Of a stretch of 5,689 bases of DNA, positions 1-5,689 are shown one piece after another. The DNA lies in NCBI GenBank assembly GCA_946185785.1, contig CAMHKP010000035.1:1-5689 (forward strand), in the 5' to 3' direction. Each line of letters begins with the position of its first letter. Position 1 is the first letter of the stretch. The translations under genes were made by a program, and so were the position numbers. The notes beneath the pieces are model-generated. The model saw only the letters and a program-made list of their open reading frames with translations. It searched no databases and was not told the origin of the DNA. Origin of the DNA: an uncultured Alphaproteobacteria bacterium. GTDB taxonomy: Bacteria > Pseudomonadota > Alphaproteobacteria > Rs-D84.

Positions 1-70
1 GTGCAATACGCGCGCCGGCGGTGCGGGAAAAAGTGCCACTGTCTTTGTCCAAGATTATCCAGCCGTCCAT
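1..70 (-). CDS. truB: Probable TruB, tRNA pseudouridine-55 synthase, N-terminal fragment (runs off left edge)
   Basis: Only the first 23 codons are present. The ATG at 70 opens a frame beginning MDGWIILDKDSGTFSR and open to the window edge. A start followed at once by GW(I/L)(I/L)LDK, a Gly three residues after the Lys and a nearby Ser is the hallmark opening of TruB, which converts U55 in the T-arm of tRNAs to pseudouridine. The catalytic Asp lies further on, outside the window. The ATG is 4 nt after the mutS stop, with only a weak GGA as possible Shine-Dalgarno, so translation is probably coupled to mutS. One oddity is that the family usually has LDKPxGxTS, while here the Pro is Asp and the Thr is Phe. 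With so few residues, another protein with a similar start cannot be excluded. Confidence 0.66.
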   Translation of the reverse strand, partial: MDGWIILDKDSGTFSRTAGARIA

Positions 71-74
71 CGTA

Positions 75-2591
75 TTATCCAAAAAGGTTTAATTGTGTTT
101 TATTGTTGTCGCCATCTGCAACACGATGCGTTTTTTGTTGTTTTTGTGTGACTTCGGTCGCCTGTGTTGCAATCGGGGTGCGTGCCTCTAGTTCACTTAA
201 CACATCATTCGCACGCGCAACAACACTTTCCGGCATGCCAGCCATGCGCGCAACATGAATACCATATGAACGGTTCGCAACACCAGATACGATTTTATGC
301 ATGAAAATAATATCGTTATTGTGTTCACGCACATCAATTGTTAAACATGCAACATTTTGTAATTTATCATCACCAACCAATGCGGTTAATTCATGATAGT
401 GTGTTGCAAATAATGTTCGTGCACAAATAGAATTCATATATTCCAATACAGCCTGGGCAATCGCCATACCGTCGTATGTAGCGGTTCCCCGCCCTATTTC
501 GTCAAATATGATAAATGATTGTTTTGTTGCACGACGTAAAATATTCGCAGTCTCTTTCATTTCAACCATAAATGTTGATTGACCCGCCGCCAAGTTATCA
601 GATGCACCAACGCGGCTAAATAATTGGTCGCAAATTCCAATCGTGGCGCGTGTTGCCGGTACAAACGAACCAAGATGCGCCAAAACAACAATCAAAGCAT
701 TCTGGCGTAAATATGTTGATTTACCAGCCATGTTTGGTCCGGTCAACAATGCGATTGGTTTAACATTTAAATTACAATCGTTTTTAACAAATGCATCGCC
801 ATTTTTACGCAATGCATATTCGATAACCGGATGACGACCACCAACAACATCAAACGCAGTATCGTTTGTCACATCTGGACAAACCCAACCATATTCATCG
901 GCACAACGCGCCAACGCATACCATGTATCAAGGTCAGCCAACAAATCGGCAGTGCTAAGCAAGCTGTCTGCGATACTACGAATTTTTTCAATAAGGGTTG
1001 CGACTATTTCTGCTTCTATACCAGATGCCTTTTCTGCAGCATTTCGAACATCATTATCCAAATCAATTAATTGCGCAGTTGTAAAACGAACATTTCCCGC
1101 CATTGTTTGACGATGTATAAAGCCAGATTCTGCCGACATAAGCGCATCAGCGCGGGCAGATGGAACCTCAATAAAATAACCAAGAATATTATTATATTTT
1201 ATCTTTAATGTATGTATGCCTGTATCAGCGGCATATTTTGCCTGAAGCCCTGCAATTGTTTCACGTGCCCCATGTGACAAGCCGCGCATTTTATCAAGCG
1301 CCAAATCAAACCCATCACAAATAACACCGCCATCGCGGAAAAATGTTGGTAATTCATCAGCCAATGCCGAACGCAATTCTAAAGTTAATTCATCGTGCGT
1401 ATTTATTTCAGCAAATTGTGCAGCAAGACCAGCATCCAAACGCGACGCCAACATCTTTGCGTTTGGTAATTCGGTCAAGAAATCACAAATATGTTTCATG
1501 TCGCGCGGTGTGCCACGTCCAGATAACAGGCGTGATAAACTGCGCCCGACATCAGGTACCGATTCCAACATTGTTGCAACGATACCAGAAATATTTGGAT
1601 TTATTACCATGTGTGAAATGTGTTCTTGGCGCGTGCGAATAACATTCATGTCCGCAGACAATGTGCGCAGATATCCGCGTAATTTACGCGCCCCAGCCGC
1701 CGTTTTTGTTTTATCAACAACGTCCAGTAAACATATGCCACCATCGTTTATCGGGGCATCTATTTCTAAACTTTTCCATGTGGCAGAATCGATTAGTAAT
1801 TGCCGACCAGAATTAAATTCGTGTGGGGCGCGAAATGTTATTTCGGCACCGCGTTGTGTATTGAATAAATATCCAGCCAGCAAACATATCGCATTATGTG
1901 TATCTTTTGCAGATGAATCAATTGCGCCACCAAATACGCGCGACACAATTAAACCAATGTCGGAACGCACATACATTTTTTCATATACTGGCGTTGTTTT
2001 AAAAATATCGCGTATGTGCAAGATTGTTTCGCTTTCTGCAGATGCATATGGATAAATTATTTCCGCAGGTGCAACACGAACCATGTCATCAATTAAATCG
2101 TGTGATGTTCCAATAAAAAATTCACCAGTTGAAATATCACACCCTGCAATATCAAAAGTACCATTTTCATCTGGGCAAACAGCGACCAAGAAATTGGAAT
2201 TTTTTGGATTTAATAAATTTTCATCTGTTAATGTACCCGGTGTTAAAACACGAATGACACGACGTTCAATAAATTTATGTCCGCGTTCTTTGGCCTGGGC
2301 CGGTGTTTCCATTTGTTCAACCAGTGCAAGTTTAAAACCTGCACGAACCAAGCGTCCAAAATAATTATCGGCTGCATGCCACGGAATGCCACACATAGGG
2401 ATGTTTTCACCATCGCTGTCCGAACCACGCGATGTTAAAACCAAGCCCAATTTTTCACTTATTACTTTTGCATCTTCAAAAAAAGATTCGTAAAAATCGC
2501 CCAAACGAAACATCAGCAGCGCATCGGGATTTTCCGCTTTCATATCAACATATTGCTGCATTACGGGCGTAAGTTTACTTTTTTCAGACAC
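75..2591 (-). CDS. mutS: MutS, DNA mismatch recognition ATPase
   Basis: MutS binds mismatches and small loops in newly replicated DNA and, on ATP binding, forms a sliding clamp that recruits MutL. The 838 residues are near the usual ~850 and cover mismatch-binding, connector, core/lever, clamp and ATPase domains. The mismatch-stacking Phe-x-Glu is F33-Y-E35 in GDFYESF. Walker A is GPNMAGKST (618-626), Walker B is FIIFDEIGRG with D697-E698, followed by the ATHYHEL switch segment. The protein ends in QLNLFG, a good beta-clamp-binding pentapeptide (QLNLF), with nothing after it, so the C-terminal tetramerisation tail of E. coli MutS is missing. The start is GTG: an in-frame TAA lies two codons upstream, and LTPVMQQY matches the conserved MutS opening (TPMMQQY in E. 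coli), arguing against the ATG at codon 11. No clear Shine-Dalgarno precedes it. It begins 10 nt after xseB. Confidence 0.97.
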   Translation of the reverse strand: MSEKSKLTPVMQQYVDMKAENPDALLMFRLGDFYESFFEDAKVISEKLGLVLTSRGSDSDGENIPMCGIPWHAADNYFGRLVRAGFKLALVEQMETPAQAKERGHKFIERRVIRVLTPGTLTDENLLNPKNSNFLVAVCPDENGTFDIAGCDISTGEFFIGTSHDLIDDMVRVAPAEIIYPYASAESETILHIRDIFKTTPVYEKMYVRSDIGLIVSRVFGGAIDSSAKDTHNAICLLAGYLFNTQRGAEITFRAPHEFNSGRQLLIDSATWKSLEIDAPINDGGICLLDVVDKTKTAAGARKLRGYLRTLSADMNVIRTRQEHISHMVINPNISGIVATMLESVPDVGRSLSRLLSGRGTPRDMKHICDFLTELPNAKMLASRLDAGLAAQFAEINTHDELTLELRSALADELPTFFRDGGVICDGFDLALDKMRGLSHGARETIAGLQAKYAADTGIHTLKIKYNNILGYFIEVPSARADALMSAESGFIHRQTMAGNVRFTTAQLIDLDNDVRNAAEKASGIEAEIVATLIEKIRSIADSLLSTADLLADLDTWYALARCADEYGWVCPDVTNDTAFDVVGGRHPVIEYALRKNGDAFVKNDCNLNVKPIALLTGPNMAGKSTYLRQNALIVVLAHLGSFVPATRATIGICDQLFSRVGASDNLAAGQSTFMVEMKETANILRRATKQSFIIFDEIGRGTATYDGMAIAQAVLEYMNSICARTLFATHYHELTALVGDDKLQNVACLTIDVREHNNDIIFMHKIVSGVANRSYGIHVARMAGMPESVVARANDVLSELEARTPIATQATEVTQKQQKTHRVADGDNNKTQLNLFG

Positions 2592-2601
2592 GTTTTAACC
2601 G

Positions 2602-2802
2602 CTATTGTTGGGATGAAACCTTTAATGTTTCAATTTTTAATTCGGCTTCTTTTAACATCTGTTCGCAATATGCTTTCAGTTTAATACCCTGTTCATATGC
2701 AGCCACAGAATCAGCCAATGGCATTTCGCCAGATTCCATTTTTTTAACCAGTTCGGTTAACTGTTTGTATGCTTCTTCAAAAGATAATTTGTTTTCTTCC
2801 AT
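2602..2802 (-). CDS. xseB: Exodeoxyribonuclease VII small subunit (XseB)
   Basis: XseB is the small non-catalytic subunit that assembles in several copies around XseA to form exonuclease VII, which degrades single-stranded DNA into acid-insoluble oligonucleotides. The 66-residue product is helical and charged. It carries the family pattern SFEEAYKQL, then KKMESGEMPLADSVAAYEQG (matching E. coli LESGDLPLEEALNEFERG) and an AE.KI segment near the end. The frame is open further, to a TTG at 2814. I chose the ATG at 2802 because a GGGGA Shine-Dalgarno sits 5 nt before it and the family match begins only after it. It lies 14 nt after ybaB and 10 nt before mutS. No xseA is visible, so the catalytic subunit must be encoded elsewhere. 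Linkage of xseB to mutS is not a standard arrangement. Confidence 0.93.
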   Translation of the reverse strand: MEENKLSFEEAYKQLTELVKKMESGEMPLADSVAAYEQGIKLKAYCEQMLKEAELKIETLKVSSQQ

Positions 2803-2807
2803 TGTAT

Positions 2808-2812
2808 TCCCC
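2808..2812 (-). promoter_or_regulatory. Ribosome binding site of xseB (GGGGA)
   Basis: GGGGA ends 5 nt before the ATG at 2802. It overlaps the TTG that would give the longer reading of xseB, so it decides the start in favour of the ATG. Confidence 0.6.
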
Positions 2813-2816
2813 AATA

Positions 2817-3116
2817 TTATTCTGGTAATGGCATACCGGCGGTTGCGTCACCCATAACTTCGTCAATAATTGTGTCGGCTTTTTCTTTGGCATCACGAAA
2901 TGCGGCCAATACAATATCTGCAATTTCATTTGCAGGACGGCCAGAAATATCTTCGCGCAATTTAAGTGACAATAAATCGTATTTGCCAGTCATTTCAACA
3001 ATACATGCACCGCCATTTGCGATACCACGTACAGTTGTTTTTGCCAACTTATCTTGGGCGGCTGAGACCTTGGCTTGTAATTGTTGTGCCTGGGCCATCA
3101 AATCGTTCATATCCAT
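2817..3116 (-). CDS. YbaB/EbfC-family nucleoid-associated DNA-binding protein
   Basis: Small dimeric DNA-binding protein of the YbaB/EbfC family, which coats the nucleoid and in some bacteria affects gene expression; its exact role is unsettled. The 99 residues show the family layout: an N-terminal coiled-coil helix (NDLMAQAQQLQAKVSAAQDKL), then a beta-sheet core with VRGIANGGACIVEMTGKYDLL (compare E. coli VTGESGAGLVKVTINGAHN), then a helix (IADIVLAAFRDAKEKADTI), and a C-terminal GMPLPE matching the GMQLPPG end of E. coli YbaB. The frame extends to a TTG at 3131, but the ATG at 3116 has GGAG 6 nt before it; an ATG two codons later (3110) is also possible. In many genomes ybaB follows dnaX and precedes recR; here it lies between pnp and xseB. 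Confidence 0.92.
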   Translation of the reverse strand: MDMNDLMAQAQQLQAKVSAAQDKLAKTTVRGIANGGACIVEMTGKYDLLSLKLREDISGRPANEIADIVLAAFRDAKEKADTIIDEVMGDATAGMPLPE

Positions 3117-3120
3117 CTTG

Positions 3121-3126
3121 CTCTCC
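3121..3126 (-). promoter_or_regulatory. Ribosome binding site of the ybaB-like gene (GGAGAG)
   Basis: GGAGAG precedes the ATG at 3116 by 4 nt (6 nt from the GGAG core). It lies inside the open frame that would begin at the TTG at 3131, so it favours the shorter 99-residue product. Confidence 0.6.
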
Positions 3127-3137
3127 AACAAATTTTA

Positions 3138-3163
3138 TTGTGCCCCAAAAAATCGGGGCACAA
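3138..3163 (-). terminator. Hairpin between pnp and the ybaB-like gene; possible weak terminator or 3'-end stabiliser
   Basis: The arms 3138-3146 and 3155-3163 (TTGTGCCCC and GGGGCACAA) pair perfectly over 9 bp around an 8-nt loop that contains six U on the minus-strand RNA. It starts 6 nt after the first pnp stop codon (pnp ends in tandem TAA TAA). What follows on the minus strand is TAAAATTTG, not a clean run of U, so a full Rho-independent terminator is doubtful. More likely it terminates partially or protects the pnp 3' end while letting some transcription into the downstream genes. The hairpin itself is certain from the sequence; its role is inferred. Confidence 0.5.
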
Positions 3164-3169
3164 ATATTA

Positions 3170-5335
3170 TTATTTGGTTTCTTTACCGGTCTTTTGATCG
3201 ATACCAACCATAGACATACGTGTTTTACCACGTTTGTCTGCGCCAAGGTATTTTACAAATACTTTGTCGCCTTCTTTGATTTTTGTATCTTCGATTTTTG
3301 CGATACGTTCACCAGTAATTTCAGAAATGTGAACCATCGATTCAAAACCGTTCAAGATTTTTACAAACAAACCAAAGTCTTTGATGCCAGATACGACACC
3401 TTCGTAAATTTCACCAACTTCTGGTTCTGCAACGATATCTTTGATACGTGCGATTGCTGCATCAGCATCTTCCTTGGTTGTTGCCAAGATTTTTACTGTG
3501 CCATCATCTTCCAAATCAATCGTTGTGTTTGTATCACGTGTCAACGCTTGAATAACTGCGCCACCTTTGCCGATAACATCACGAACCTTGTCTGGGTTGA
3601 TTTTTATCGTGTATGTTTGTGGTGCATATTGAGACACCGTCTTGCGTGGTGCTTTGATTGCTTTTTCAATCTTGCCCAAGATGTGCATACGGCCGTCTTT
3701 TGCCTGGGCCAATGCATGTTCCATGATTTCAAAAGTGATAGATGTGATTTTAATATCCATCTGCAATGCTGTGATACCACGATCAGTACCAGTCACTTTG
3801 AAGTCCATGTCACCAAGGTGATCTTCGTCACCCAAAATATCGGTCAAAATTGCGTAATCATCGCCTTCTTTGATTAAGCCCATTGCGATACCAGCAACCG
3901 GACGTGTTAATGGAACACCACCGTCCATCATTGCCAATGTTGCACCGCATGTTGTTGCCATAGACGATGAACCGTTTGATTCCAAAATATCCGATACAAC
4001 GCGGATAACATAATCAAATTTTTCGCGGCTTGGCACCATTGGGTGCAATGCACGCCACGCCAAATTACCATGACCCAATTCACGACGACCTGGGGATTTC
4101 AAACCCTTGGCTTCACCAACAGAATAACCTGGGAAGTTATAGTTCAAAATAAAGTCGCGTTCTTCGGCACCATCCAAAGATTCAATTGGTAATGCGTCTT
4201 TGCCACCACCAAGCGTCAATGAAACCAAAGCCTGGGTTTCACCGCGTGTGAACAAAGCAGAACCATGTGCGCGTGGCAATACACCCAATTCAATTTCAAT
4301 TGGACGAACCGTTTTTGTATCACGACCATCAATACGTGGTTTGCCAGCCAAAATGTTGCCACGCATAATGCGCGCAGTAATGCCTTCGACTATTTCATCG
4401 GCAAACGATTCAAGTGTAGATGTCGCAACTGTTGTTTCTGGAAACAATTCTGGAATACGAGCCTTGGCCAATGTGTGAATGTTGCCAAGTGTTTCCAAAC
4501 GAACCAATTTTTCTTTGATTTGCAACGCTTCTTCAATTTGTGGTGCAAATTGTTCAAAGTCTTTTTCCATTGCAACATATTCAGCTGTTTTTTCTGGTGT
4601 TGCCCAGCGTTCTTTACCAGCCTTTTCTGTTAATTCGTTGATAGCCTTGATAACAGTTTGTTGTGCATCGAAACCGAATTTAACAGCACCCAAAGTTGTC
4701 TTTTCGTCTAATTCACCGATTTCGGATTCAACCATTAAAACGCCATCTTTTGTTGCAGCAACAACCAAATCCATTTCAGATTCTTCTACATCTTTCTTGG
4801 ATGGATTCAAAATGTATTTACCGTCTGCATAACCAACACGTGCAGCACCAATTGGGCCCGCAAATGGAACACCAGATAATGCTAATGCTGCACTGGACGC
4901 AATCATTGCCAAGATATCTGGTTGATTCTTTTTATCGTATGAAAATGTTTGTGCGATAATTTGAACCTTGTTCTTGAATGTTTCTGGGAACAATGGACGG
5001 ATTGGACGGTCAATCAAACGTGCAATCAATGTTTCAGCCGTTGATGCCTTGCCTTCACGTCTGTCGCGTGATCCTGGAATACGACCAGCAGATGCAAATT
5101 TTTCTTGATAGTCAACGGTTAATGGAAAGAAATCTTGACCTTCCACAGCTGTCTTTTCGGCACATACTGTTGCCAAAACCATTGTGCCACCCATTGTTGC
5201 AAGTACGGCACCGTTTGCTTGTTTTGCCATACGGCCTGTTTCCAAGCGCAGTGTTTCATCACCATATTGGACTTCGACTACGACTGGATTATTTAAATGT
5301 GTTTTTTCTTCTTTATTTATTAAGCCAAATAACAT
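3170..5335 (-). CDS. pnp: Polynucleotide phosphorylase (PNPase)
   Basis: PNPase degrades RNA 3' to 5' using phosphate, releasing nucleoside diphosphates, and works as a trimer in mRNA turnover, often with RNase E in the degradosome. The 721 residues match the family (711 in E. coli). In order there is a first RNase PH-like domain, a helical linker domain, a catalytic second RNase PH domain, a KH domain (about 573-635; GxxG at G589-KG-G592) and an S1 domain (about 640-710). Catalytic and phosphate-site residues are intact: R417-R418 in GRRELGHG, S456-S458 in GSSSM, D505, D511 and K513 in DEDHLGDMDFK, equivalent to E. coli R398/R399, S438/S439, D486, D492 and K494. The FFRR loop that E. coli uses to capture RNA reads R90-D-R-R93. 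The N-terminus is 13 residues longer than in E. coli, but AGGAGA 7 nt before the ATG supports this start. Preceded by its own promoter and a structured leader. Confidence 0.98.
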   Translation of the reverse strand: MLFGLINKEEKTHLNNPVVVEVQYGDETLRLETGRMAKQANGAVLATMGGTMVLATVCAEKTAVEGQDFFPLTVDYQEKFASAGRIPGSRDRREGKASTAETLIARLIDRPIRPLFPETFKNKVQIIAQTFSYDKKNQPDILAMIASSAALALSGVPFAGPIGAARVGYADGKYILNPSKKDVEESEMDLVVAATKDGVLMVESEIGELDEKTTLGAVKFGFDAQQTVIKAINELTEKAGKERWATPEKTAEYVAMEKDFEQFAPQIEEALQIKEKLVRLETLGNIHTLAKARIPELFPETTVATSTLESFADEIVEGITARIMRGNILAGKPRIDGRDTKTVRPIEIELGVLPRAHGSALFTRGETQALVSLTLGGGKDALPIESLDGAEERDFILNYNFPGYSVGEAKGLKSPGRRELGHGNLAWRALHPMVPSREKFDYVIRVVSDILESNGSSSMATTCGATLAMMDGGVPLTRPVAGIAMGLIKEGDDYAILTDILGDEDHLGDMDFKVTGTDRGITALQMDIKITSITFEIMEHALAQAKDGRMHILGKIEKAIKAPRKTVSQYAPQTYTIKINPDKVRDVIGKGGAVIQALTRDTNTTIDLEDDGTVKILATTKEDADAAIARIKDIVAEPEVGEIYEGVVSGIKDFGLFVKILNGFESMVHISEITGERIAKIEDTKIKEGDKVFVKYLGADKRGKTRMSMVGIDQKTGKETK

Positions 5336-5342
5336 ACTTAAT

Positions 5343-5348
5343 TCTCCT
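5343..5348 (-). promoter_or_regulatory. Ribosome binding site of pnp (AGGAGA)
   Basis: AGGAGA lies 7 nt before the pnp ATG in an AT-rich, probably unstructured stretch. It is the strongest Shine-Dalgarno in the window, as expected for a well-translated housekeeping gene, and it fixes the start that includes the N-terminal extension. Confidence 0.8.
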
Positions 5349-5375
5349 GTTTTTATTGTTATTTAATTCATATTT

Positions 5376-5442
5376 GACGGAGAAAAATCATTCGTTTTTG
5401 CACTCTTGTCTAAGCACAAAAATGAACAATTTCGCCCCCGCC
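5376..5442 (-). promoter_or_regulatory. Structured 5' leader of pnp: long imperfect stem-loop
   Basis: On the minus-strand RNA, GGCGGGG (5442-5436) can pair with CUCCGUC (5382-5376) over 7 bp including two G-U pairs. Inside this, UCAUU (5425-5421) pairs with AAUGA (5392-5388). A further arm (5420-5414 with 5395-5401) pairs three U-A, has one G-A mismatch, then three more pairs, and closes a 12-nt loop. The outer stem begins within a few nucleotides of the start predicted from the TATAAT box, so the mRNA would start with a hairpin. In E. coli a stem-loop in the pnp leader is cut by RNase III and PNPase then represses its own message. A similar autoregulatory role here is inferred, not shown. 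The 5393-5394 bulge and A/U-rich inner stem make the fold only moderately stable. Confidence 0.45.
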
Positions 5443-5449
5443 AGTTGCG

Positions 5450-5477
5450 ATTATAAAGCATATTTAAATGTTTGCAA
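5450..5477 (-). promoter_or_regulatory. Sigma-70-type promoter for pnp
   Basis: On the minus strand a perfect -10 box TATAAT (5455-5450) is preceded by TTGCAA (5477-5472, 4 of 6 to TTGACA) with a 16-nt spacer; TTTGCA with 17 nt is an equal alternative. The predicted start is near 5443-5446, giving a leader of about 110 nt before the pnp ATG. It lies between the stop of the upstream ORF and pnp, so pnp does not depend on upstream transcription. Confidence 0.7.
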
Positions 5478-5496
5478 ATAAATTAGTTGCTGTTTT

Positions 5497-5689
5497 TTAA
5501 AGCAAGCAAGCCAACGCTGCACTTGCGTTTTTCAGCATAAACCAACCGATGCGATAGTTTGTCACATATACAGTCACCATAAATAATGCCAGCATAGCCA
5601 CAACCATAACAACATTAGATTTTTTACCATGCATGCAATATGCACCGATGTTATAGAACAAGAACAGCAAATACGCATCGCACAACAGA
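5497..5689 (-). CDS. Unidentified membrane protein, C-terminal part (runs off right edge)
   Basis: The frame is open from the right edge to a TAA at 5499-5497, giving about 64 residues; the true start is probably outside. A TTG at 5685 is only a formal start. The piece has a hydrophobic segment at its beginning (AYLLFLFYNIGAYC), a short positive loop (HGKKSN), a clear membrane span (VVMVVAMLALFMVTVYV), then TNYRIGWFMLKNASAALACLL, which could be a third span or an amphipathic tail. By the positive-inside rule the HGKK loop would be cytoplasmic. I do not recognise a family. It is not RpsO, which often precedes pnp. The pnp promoter starts 20 nt after its stop, so it is probably a separate unit. 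The gene could be short and the window could hold most of it. Confidence 0.5.
   Translation of the reverse strand, partial: LLCDAYLLFLFYNIGAYCMHGKKSNVVMVVAMLALFMVTVYVTNYRIGWFMLKNASAALACLL

Noticed and set aside
1498..2055. 185-codon plus-strand ORF inside mutS
   Set aside because: Fully antisense to the MutS core domain, which has clear homology; no supporting motifs.
2803..2814. Upstream TTG start for xseB (70 residues)
   Set aside because: The GGGGA Shine-Dalgarno for the downstream ATG overlaps this codon, and the extra residues have no family counterpart.
3117..3131. Upstream TTG start for the ybaB-like gene (104 residues)
   Set aside because: The extra five codons contain the GGAGAG site that serves the ATG at 3116.
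2966..3877. 303-codon plus-strand ORF antisense to ybaB and pnp
   Set aside because: It is Cys- and Phe-rich with no recognisable domain, lacks a ribosome binding site context, and runs opposite to PNPase, whose reading is certain over the same bases.
4978..5481. 167-codon plus-strand ORF across the start of pnp and its promoter
   Set aside because: Leu/His/Gln-rich composition typical of a shadow frame; it overlaps the pnp start, leader and promoter, and resembles no protein family I know.
5478..5515. Possible terminator hairpin after the membrane protein ORF (GTTGGCT with AGCAAC)
   Set aside because: Only six pairs with a bulge and no U-run behind it; too weak to call.
1..5689. CRISPR array, tRNA, insertion sequence or prophage remnant
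   Set aside because: No regularly spaced repeats, cloverleaf, terminal inverted repeats or transposase motifs were seen; nearly all bases are accounted for by housekeeping genes.

Overview
This window reads as a stretch of housekeeping chromosome from an AT-leaning bacterium. All supported genes lie on the minus strand. In transcription order (right to left) they are: the 3' end of an unidentified membrane protein gene, pnp (polynucleotide phosphorylase), a YbaB/EbfC-family nucleoid protein gene, xseB (exonuclease VII small subunit), mutS (mismatch recognition ATPase), and the first 23 codons of what looks like truB (tRNA pseudouridine-55 synthase), cut by the left edge. The MutS and PNPase sequences look proteobacterial, and MutS is most like alphaproteobacterial versions. 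I cannot name a genus. Stops are TAA or TAG and Trp is TGG where checked, so nothing points to a non-standard code, although no TGA stop occurs here to test it.

Layout: 5497-5689 is the 3' part of the membrane protein ORF. 5336-5496 is a non-coding gap holding a good sigma-70-type promoter with a perfect TATAAT box, followed by a ~110-nt pnp leader. The start of that leader can fold into a long imperfect stem-loop, and an AGGAGA ribosome binding site sits just before the pnp ATG. 3117-3169 separates pnp from ybaB and holds a perfect 9-bp GC-rich hairpin without a convincing U-tract. From ybaB onward the genes are packed with gaps of 4 to 14 nt, so ybaB-xseB-mutS-truB looks like one transcription unit, perhaps fed by read-through from pnp.

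The cluster mixes RNA decay (PNPase), DNA repair and nuclease functions (MutS, Exo VII, YbaB) and, probably, tRNA modification (TruB). PNPase and TruB usually sit together around rpsO. Here pnp and the putative truB are separated by a three-gene DNA-metabolism block, with no rpsO directly before pnp. The other notable points are a MutS that ends right after a beta-clamp-binding peptide with no room for the usual tetramerisation tail, a PNPase whose conserved FFRR RNA-binding loop reads RDRR, and the structured pnp leader. I see no mobile element, CRISPR array, tRNA, rRNA or unfamiliar multi-gene system. The long plus-strand ORFs are shadows of pnp and mutS.
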